Source: an uncultured Eubacteriales bacterium (GTDB lineage Bacteria > Bacillota > Clostridia > Oscillospirales > Acutalibacteraceae). From it: a stretch of 7,795 nt of DNA. The DNA lies in contig ONPH01000055.1 in the NCBI GenBank assembly GCA_900319655.1, forward strand, positions 1-7,795. Direction: 5' to 3'. Numbering within the stretch: position 1 is the stretch's first letter; every line of letters begins with the position of its first letter. Below are positions 1-4,475 of the stretch, in pieces. The translations under genes were made by a program, and so were the position numbers. The notes beneath the pieces are model-generated. The model was given only the letters and a program-made list of their open reading frames with translations. It did not search any database and had not been told where the DNA came from.

Positions 1-1
1 G

Positions 2-574
2 GACAAGGGCACCGCTTACGGCGCGTGGTCTGTCGCGGCAACCACTTTTCGCGGCACCATGATAAAGCAATTACAATCGCAAATAGGTAATTCGAACACC
101 TCGTATGTAAAATATATTAACTCCAAATCAGGCATCGGCGTAACGGCAAGCTTTGAATGGTGCGCTGAATTCGCGTGGTGTATGATCGATCAATTCGCGG
201 CTAAGGTAAAAATAAAAGATCCTATTAAGCCCTGTATTCACGTGAGTGAAATAGCAATGCAGGCGAAAGCAAAAGGCGCGTTAAAAAGCGCGTACAGCAG
301 CGGATATATTCCAAAGCCCGGAGATTTGTTCACCACGTCATTCTATAAATATCCCGGCAGCGACGGACGGCTGCACATCGGTTTTGTAGAATCGGTAGAG
401 ACCAACGCAAACGGACAGGTTACAAAGGTTCATACAATCGAAGGCAATTTTAACTGGGAAAATCAAAGCAGTATCAACACACGCGTGTCGAGAAACACAT
501 GGGTGCCGGGGAAAGAAAACGCTTACTCCGCTATTTTGTGTGAATATATTGATTTGGAAAAATTGTTTTCTTAA
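2..574 (+). CDS. Secreted CHAP-domain peptidoglycan hydrolase, 3' part (5' end outside window)
   Basis: The CHAP domain is a papain-like cysteine amidase/endopeptidase fold that cuts peptide bonds in peptidoglycan. Counting the ATG at 59 as residue 1, the catalytic Cys35 lies in 'EWCAEFAW', His106 in 'RLHIGFVESV', and Glu128/Asn130 in 'IEGN'. 'PKPGDLF' (86-91) is the usual turn before the strand leading to His. The frame has no stop back to base 2 and the upstream codons read DKGTAYGAWSVAATTFRGT. This resembles the end of the FN3-like domain before the CHAP domain in the next gene ('NSQGVWSSYVPV'). No Shine-Dalgarno precedes the ATG at 59. I infer that 59 is internal and that a signal peptide and FN3 repeats lie to the left. 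The gene is a diverged paralogue of the next one and lies in the same orientation. No clear terminator follows it. CHAP is confident; the extracellular location is inferred from the paralogue. Confidence 0.8.
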   Translation, partial: DKGTAYGAWSVAATTFRGTMIKQLQSQIGNSNTSYVKYINSKSGIGVTASFEWCAEFAWCMIDQFAAKVKIKDPIKPCIHVSEIAMQAKAKGALKSAYSSGYIPKPGDLFTTSFYKYPGSDGRLHIGFVESVETNANGQVTKVHTIEGNFNWENQSSINTRVSRNTWVPGKENAYSAILCEYIDLEKLFS

Positions 575-682
575 CCGTTCGATGAAAAACTCTAAGCATT
601 AACGGTATTTCCTTTAAAATGTATTTATACAAATTTGACAAAATCGGTAAGAAAAGTTTGGATAACTGTATCGGCTGATTTG

Positions 683-691
683 TGGTATTAT
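683..691 (+). promoter_or_regulatory. Candidate extended -10 promoter for the FN3-CHAP gene
   Basis: TGgTATTAT is an extended -10 element (TG, one base, then TATTAT at 686-691). It would start transcription near 698, about 30 bases before the proposed start codon at 731. No good -35 box sits 17 bases upstream, as is common for extended -10 promoters. A perfect TTGACA lies at 635-640, but the hexamer 17 bases after it (TTGGAT, 658-663) matches the -10 consensus at only three positions, so it is at best a second, weaker promoter. The 575-730 intergenic stretch holds nothing else I can support. Confidence 0.45.
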
Positions 692-716
692 ATGTATTGG
701 GAATTTTTAACTGACC

Positions 717-733
717 GAGGGGGAATTAAAATA
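717..733 (+). promoter_or_regulatory. Strong ribosome binding site followed by a non-canonical AUA start
   Basis: GAGGGGGA (717-724) is a near-ideal Shine-Dalgarno sequence. It is followed six bases later by ATA at 731-733, in frame with the downstream protein. From there the protein begins (M)NKRISLLLV, a typical signal-peptide start. The two other clear ribosome binding sites here, AGAGGG before the protease and GGAGG before the SNF2 gene, are also six bases from their ATG codons. The in-frame ATT at 725 is only one base from the Shine-Dalgarno and is therefore unlikely. A sequencing error turning ATG into ATA would look the same. Confidence 0.6.
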
Positions 734-2554
734 AATAAGCGCATTTCATTATTGCTTGTGACGGTCTCAGCCGTTTTGTGCCTGTTAGTTGTAGGGATGT
801 TCAGCCCGTCAGCGGCTTCAAAGCTGCCGTCACCTGCTAATTTTACACTAAATACAGTTGACAACACTGTGGAGATATCTTGGGGTGAGGTCGATAACGC
901 AAGCAGTTACGAGCTGTTCTTTCAAAAGGAAGGAACAACGTGGCAGAGTGTTGTTGTAGAGGGTGCTAAGCACACGTTTACAGATGTCAGTCCTTACGAC
1001 ACTTACTTTTTCCAAATCAGGGCGATTGACGCCGAAAAAAATTACGGCTATTTTTCGTCCGTAAAAACAAGGCAGGCAAAGGCTCTGCTCACTTCTCCGC
1101 GTAATTTCAAGGCAAACACAGTTGATGATACCGTCGAGATAACTTGGGATGAAGTTGACGACGCGGATAAATACGAGCTGTTCTATCAGCAAGCAGGAAC
1201 AGGCTGGCACAGCGTAATTGTCGAGAGCACGGCGCATACCTTCACGGATGTAAGCCCGTACTACACATACTTTTTTCAGATAAGAGCGCTCGACAAAAAC
1301 GGTTACCCGGGATATTATTCATCGGTTAACAAAAGAGCGGCAACACAAAAACTGCCGTCACCGAAGAACTTGTCTGCAAAGACTAATGACAGCACAGTTT
1401 CGCTGACTTGGGATGAAGTGAGCGAAGCGCGGAATTACGAGCTGTTTTATTTGCAGGCAGGCACAGGCTGGCACAGCGTTATTGTAAACGGAACGTCGCA
1501 CACCTTAAAAAATATCAATCCGCAATCCACATACTATTTCCAAATCAGGGCGGTTGCCGACAAAGAAAACCCGGGATATTATTCTCCCGTAACCAAAAGA
1601 CTGCCTACTCCGTCGGTCGGAGCGTTAAGGAATTTCAGTAACTTCATCAACATCAACTGGACAAGCGCTCCCGGGGCGAGAATGTATTACCTCTGGTATA
1701 AAACGTCTTTATCGGACAAGTGGGTATGCGCTCCTAAGCCGACCGCGAACACATACTGGAATATATCAAACCCGAAATCAGGCGTTGTATTTGACGTTGA
1801 GATACACGCGGTTTTCCCGAATAACGATTACACGGTGTCGAGCGTAAAAAGCGTTACAAGGCTTGAAGCTCCGACCTACGGCGTTAATTACAGCCAAAAC
1901 GACAGGTTCAACATCCACTGGAACAAGGTTTCCGGAGCGGATAAATACGAACTGGTAAGGTTTTATAACAATAAAAGCCAGCGTATTTACACCGGCTCAA
2001 ATACATATTTTGAGGATAACGGAATCTCTGCGATAGGACCGTATTATTATCAGGTCAGGGCGTTGAACGGCAATTCTCAGGGCGTATGGTCATCGTATGT
2101 TCCGGTGCATTACGTTCCCAAAAAACTGGCACAGCAAAAGATTGTCGAGCTGGCGCATATGCAGTACGGAAACAAAGGCGACAAATACTGGAAAGCCATG
2201 TGGAAGCCCGACCAGTGGTGCGCAATGTACGCAGGCTGGCTGTTGCGCGAGGCAAGGGTTGACCTCGGCAAGTACGGCTGGCACGTCAATGTCGGCGTTT
2301 GGGCTGATAACCTCAAGGCAAAAAAGCAGTGGCACGACAGAGGAAAATACACGCCGAAAGCCGGAGATATTATTATTTTCGGCAGACCTGATTTCAGAAC
2401 GCACGTCGGAATTGTAACCGGCGTTAAGAACGGCATAGTCTACACCAGCGAAGGCAACGCGACAGGTGAGGAATACTTTAACTCGCGCGTGACGGAAAAA
2501 TCATACAGCCTTAACAGCTCGTACATCGTAGGCTACGGCTCGGTAGCATATTAA
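731..2554 (+). CDS. Secreted FN3-repeat CHAP peptidoglycan hydrolase
   Basis: Probable secreted cell-wall hydrolase of 607 residues if translation starts at the ATA at 731. Residues below count from that codon. A signal peptide (1 to about 29) has a basic start NKR, a hydrophobic core and a cleavage region near 'SPSAAS'. Five FN3-like beta-sandwich repeats of about 85-88 residues follow (about 31-118, 119-206, 207-293, 295-380, 381-465). The CHAP domain (about 466-607) has catalytic Cys497 in 'DQWCAMYAGW', His558 in 'RTHVGIVTGV' and Glu574/Asn576 in 'SEGN'. FN3 arrays usually act as spacers or wall/carbohydrate-binding modules in such enzymes. Earlier in-frame starts, TTG at 635 and ATG at 692, lack a ribosome binding site and would put about 30 unlikely residues before the signal peptide. 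Its own promoter lies upstream and a strong hairpin follows the stop by five bases. It is paralogous to the preceding partial gene. The CHAP and secretion calls are solid; the bond it cleaves cannot be read from sequence. Confidence 0.88.
   Translation: MNKRISLLLVTVSAVLCLLVVGMFSPSAASKLPSPANFTLNTVDNTVEISWGEVDNASSYELFFQKEGTTWQSVVVEGAKHTFTDVSPYDTYFFQIRAIDAEKNYGYFSSVKTRQAKALLTSPRNFKANTVDDTVEITWDEVDDADKYELFYQQAGTGWHSVIVESTAHTFTDVSPYYTYFFQIRALDKNGYPGYYSSVNKRAATQKLPSPKNLSAKTNDSTVSLTWDEVSEARNYELFYLQAGTGWHSVIVNGTSHTLKNINPQSTYYFQIRAVADKENPGYYSPVTKRLPTPSVGALRNFSNFININWTSAPGARMYYLWYKTSLSDKWVCAPKPTANTYWNISNPKSGVVFDVEIHAVFPNNDYTVSSVKSVTRLEAPTYGVNYSQNDRFNIHWNKVSGADKYELVRFYNNKSQRIYTGSNTYFEDNGISAIGPYYYQVRALNGNSQGVWSSYVPVHYVPKKLAQQKIVELAHMQYGNKGDKYWKAMWKPDQWCAMYAGWLLREARVDLGKYGWHVNVGVWADNLKAKKQWHDRGKYTPKAGDIIIFGRPDFRTHVGIVTGVKNGIVYTSEGNATGEEYFNSRVTEKSYSLNSSYIVGYGSVAY
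821..2125 (+). repeat. Five tandem FN3-like domain repeats inside the CHAP hydrolase gene
   Basis: Units are at about 821-1084, 1085-1348, 1349-1609, 1613-1870 and 1871-2125. Units 1-3 are clearly recent copies. They share 'SP.NF', 'TV.I.WDEV', 'YELFY', 'GTGWHSVIV', 'SPY.TYFFQIRA' and a 'GYYSSV' end, with a period near 264 bases. Units 4 and 5 are diverged but keep the tryptophan of strand B and the 'Y..W/Y...' core. The close similarity of units 2 and 3 makes copy-number change by recombination plausible. Confidence 0.8.
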
Positions 2555-2559
2555 AAAAT

Positions 2560-2590
2560 AAAGCCCGGACAAAACGAATGTCCGGGCTTT
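2560..2590. terminator. Bidirectional intrinsic terminator between convergent genes
   Basis: A perfect 12-bp inverted repeat, AAAGCCCGGACA (2560-2571) and TGTCCGGGCTTT (2579-2590), has a 7-base loop. On the plus strand it ends in a short run of four T, five bases after the hydrolase stop. On the minus strand the stem is followed by ATTTTTT, a better U-tract, and lies about 24 bases after the dockerin-frame stop of the protease. It can serve both genes. Confidence 0.88.
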
Positions 2591-2613
2591 TCGCGTATCG
2601 GTATTAAATTTTA

Positions 2614-2757
2614 TTAAATCACCGTGTGCAAACGTTTTTCTCCGATGGGCGAGTCAACGTCAAAATTCGCGATATATTTTTGCAGGAGAGTAGCGTCGTT
2701 AACATCAAGCTCGCCGTCGATGATGTTTCCGCGTTCGGCGGCTTTATCATCAGCGTC
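2614..2757 (-). pseudogene. Out-of-frame dockerin-like C-terminus of the cysteine protease
   Basis: This stretch continues the protease gene in the +1 frame. The main frame ends '...DSYTLGDCNKGR' and stops at TGA (2752-2750). Skipping one G at 2757-2758 lets it read on as DCNKDADDKAAERGN and then 'IDGELDVNDATLLQKYIANF', ending 'DSPIGEKRLHTVI' at two successive TAA codons (2616-2611). 'YTLGDCN' matches the entry to a dockerin first repeat. 'DGELDVNDATLLQKYI' matches the second calcium loop and helix, although the positions expected to be D and N just before are G and I. It looks like a compressed or degenerate dockerin with one good half. Dockerins bind cohesins on scaffoldins. The segment makes sense only joined to the upstream frame; without the extra base the protein would be 552 residues. 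Real mutation, programmed shift and sequencing error cannot be separated here. Confidence 0.72.
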
Positions 2758-4273
2758 CTTTGTTGCAATCGCCCAAGGTGTAGCTGTCGCGCATCTTAAA
2801 ATCAAGGGTGTAGGTGTTGTTGTAGTAATACGCTTCCGTAACAGGATGATTTTCGTTGACCTTATAGGTGATTTTATAATCGCCGGCAGGCAGCTTTGCA
2901 AGCTCGCCGTAGTTTTTCTCCGTTATAGAAGCCATACTCAGCCAGAGTCTGGAGATCCTTACGCTGTCGCTTAGGAACTCCTGACCTTTTTCGTTGACAA
3001 CGTTGAGTCTGACATTGACATCCGAGAAGTAGGTTTTATCGGAAGCGTTTTCAACTTCATAGCTAAAATAAACCTTCTTTCCGCTTTCGTACAAGGTCAC
3101 CTGCTCTGAGTCGTATTTTTTTTCGGACAAAGTCATCTGACCAAAAGTAAGGTCGGGGTATTTTACCTTGTTGCGCTTGGTTGCCATATCCCACTCGCGC
3201 GGAATATCGCTCTTGTAGGGCAGCAGATATGTATAGTCCTCAAAAACCGCCGTGAGCGGTTCTTCGTACTCGTCATAGTCAAAGCAGAGCCTTCCTGTGC
3301 CGTCATCGTAAGCGGGTTTCATATGGATTTTATTATCAGCGAGCGTGCGGTCGGCTTTTTCAACCATATCGGAATCTGAATCGGAAATAAACACATGGCG
3401 GAAACGGTCGATATTATTTTTGTCGAGCGAGGTGTCGGTCACAAATCCCCAAAGCGTAATGGCGTGACTGCCTCTCAGTGTGCCGTTGAGATAGATCCCG
3501 ATTCCCGGCGATACGCCGCAGCCGCTTTTTATCCGTTCCTCCATATTATTTAGCTGCTTGACCGAACGGATAAGCTCCCAGTTGCAGACCGTATCATAGG
3601 CGTATTGGCTGAAATATCCGCCTGAGTTGGGATAATTGTTAATTTTCGGAGCGGTAATACCGTTGTTGTTGCCCAATGCTACCCCGTTGAAAAACCACGC
3701 CAGACCGTTGCGCTGAAAGCCGGCGCTGTTGCTGAAGGAAGCGTTGTATAAATCAAACACTTCGTCCTCGTCGGCAAAGCCCGCGCGCTGCGCCCATCCC
3801 GTATATGCCAGCATATTGGAGCAAGAGGCAGCCCAGCAAAGATTACTGTCGCTGTTGCCGGGGGTTAGTTTTTCCGCGTCAATAAAATCTAAGTTGTATA
3901 AATCAAACGGCTTGCCGTCTATGTAGTTTGCCAGGATATCTTGTTGTATCTCTTCTACATTTTCAGCGCTAAGTCCGGCAAGATACACCTCGTAAGCGGT
4001 GTCCGGCAGCATAAATTCCACATGAAAGCGTTTGTCTGAGCTGCCCGAGGCGCCTACGCTCAAAGCCTCCTTGCTGCCGACGTAAAGATTATATTCCTGC
4101 GATTCCTCAACGCGGTCAACGTCGGGAGCTCCGGCAATCTGTTCGCTGCCGTCCTTGTCAGTGATTACGGAATAAACTCCCAGCGCCTCGTCGGGGATTT
4201 CCGCCGCCGCAACAGGCGGTACAGCCAATACGGCTGCAATAATAAACGCCACTGCGGCAAAAAGCTTTTTCAT
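2750..4273 (-). CDS. Secreted papain-fold cysteine protease, IdeS/Mac-like, frameshifted before its dockerin tail
   Basis: Predicted exported cysteine peptidase, 507 residues in the uninterrupted frame. The start at 4273 is chosen because AGAGGG (4285-4280 on the minus strand) lies six bases upstream and the protein opens MKKLFAAVAF with a classical signal peptide cleaved near 'VAAAE' (about residue 24). The catalytic region has Cys146 in 'NLCWAASCSNMLAYTGW', His270 in 'GSHAITLWGF' and Asp298 in 'VFISDSDSD'. The 'HAITLWG...ISDSD' pattern is what I associate with the IdeS/Mac (immunoglobulin-degrading) peptidase family; 'CWAAS' alone would fit papain-like C39/C70 relatives. Residues about 385-493 look like a CARDB/Ig-like beta-sandwich ending 'YYYNNTYTLDF'. 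The dockerin-like tail that should follow is out of frame. The gene is divergent from the SNF2 gene and converges on the FN3-CHAP gene. The substrate is unknown; immunoglobulin cleavage should not be assumed. The papain-like protease call is strong, the IdeS family moderate. Confidence 0.8.
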   Translation of the reverse strand: MKKLFAAVAFIIAAVLAVPPVAAAEIPDEALGVYSVITDKDGSEQIAGAPDVDRVEESQEYNLYVGSKEALSVGASGSSDKRFHVEFMLPDTAYEVYLAGLSAENVEEIQQDILANYIDGKPFDLYNLDFIDAEKLTPGNSDSNLCWAASCSNMLAYTGWAQRAGFADEDEVFDLYNASFSNSAGFQRNGLAWFFNGVALGNNNGITAPKINNYPNSGGYFSQYAYDTVCNWELIRSVKQLNNMEERIKSGCGVSPGIGIYLNGTLRGSHAITLWGFVTDTSLDKNNIDRFRHVFISDSDSDMVEKADRTLADNKIHMKPAYDDGTGRLCFDYDEYEEPLTAVFEDYTYLLPYKSDIPREWDMATKRNKVKYPDLTFGQMTLSEKKYDSEQVTLYESGKKVYFSYEVENASDKTYFSDVNVRLNVVNEKGQEFLSDSVRISRLWLSMASITEKNYGELAKLPAGDYKITYKVNENHPVTEAYYYNNTYTLDFKMRDSYTLGDCNKGR

Positions 4274-4306
4274 TATAAACCCTCTTGAAAAGTTGTATAT
4301 AAAAAT

Positions 4307-4336
4307 ATGGTAACACAAACGGCGACATAAAGGCAA
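4307..4336 (-). promoter_or_regulatory. Candidate promoter of the cysteine protease gene
   Basis: On the minus strand TTGCCT (4336-4331) is followed after 18 bases by TACCAT (4312-4307). Four of six positions fit each consensus hexamer. Transcription would start near 4300 and give a leader of about 27 bases carrying the AGAGGG ribosome binding site. The A/T-rich stretch at 4290-4308 offers alternative -10 boxes, so the exact site is uncertain. Confidence 0.35.
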
Positions 4337-4363
4337 CTGCCGAAATGAATAAATATTTTTCAA

Positions 4364-4379
4364 TAAACTGTGCAGTTTA
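4364..4379. promoter_or_regulatory. 16-bp near-palindrome in the divergent promoter region, possible operator
   Basis: TAAACTG TG CAGTTTA has perfect 7-bp arms around a two-base centre. It sits between the divergent promoters, about 28 bases upstream of the protease -35 candidate and about 40 bases upstream of the SNF2 -35. Size and symmetry fit a site for a dimeric regulator. No other copy was noticed in the window and no regulator gene is adjacent, so the role is conjecture. Confidence 0.3.
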
Positions 4380-4419
4380 ACAACTTCGGGCAATATATGC
4401 AATTACCGTAACAAAACAC

Positions 4420-4449
4420 TTGCCTTTTTAGCTCAAAATGAGGTATAGT
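4420..4449 (+). promoter_or_regulatory. Probable sigma-A type promoter of the SNF2 gene
   Basis: TTGCCT (4420-4425) is separated by 18 bases from TATAGT (4444-4449), four and five matches of six to consensus. Transcription would begin near 4456, giving a leader of about 20 bases that contains the ribosome binding site GGAGG (4465-4469) six bases before ATG 4476. Confidence 0.55.
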
Positions 4450-4475
4450 ATTAGTATAAAACCTGGAGGGATATT

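Noticed and set aside
574..606. Possible terminator after the first CHAP gene (ACCGTT ... AACGGT with a 21-base loop)
   Set aside because: The stem is only 6 bp with a long loop and no proper T-run, too weak to call.
635..694. TTG 635 or ATG 692 as the start of the FN3-CHAP gene
   Set aside because: Neither has a Shine-Dalgarno sequence, and both add non-signal-like residues in front of the signal peptide. TTG 635 also coincides with a TTGACA hexamer that is better read as a possible promoter element.
848..1237. Minus-strand open frame opposite the FN3 repeats
   Set aside because: It mirrors a repeated coding strand with strong domain similarity, has no ribosome binding site, and gives a composition with no recognisable domain.
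2055..2436. Several overlapping open frames on both strands within the CHAP domain region
   Set aside because: All overlap the in-frame CHAP domain with its catalytic residues. Their translations are low-complexity or Cys/Arg-rich shadows.
2614..2901. Minus-strand open frame treated as an independent 95-residue gene starting at 2901
   Set aside because: Its first half overlaps the protease in another frame and is meaningless (TTTTPTP-like). Only the dockerin-like end is real, as the continuation of the protease gene.
4271..4402. Upstream start (4402) that would add 43 residues to the cysteine protease
   Set aside because: The extra residues (MHILPEVVKL...) precede a complete signal peptide, have no ribosome binding site and would lie across the candidate promoter. 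ATG 4273 has AGAGGG at ideal spacing.
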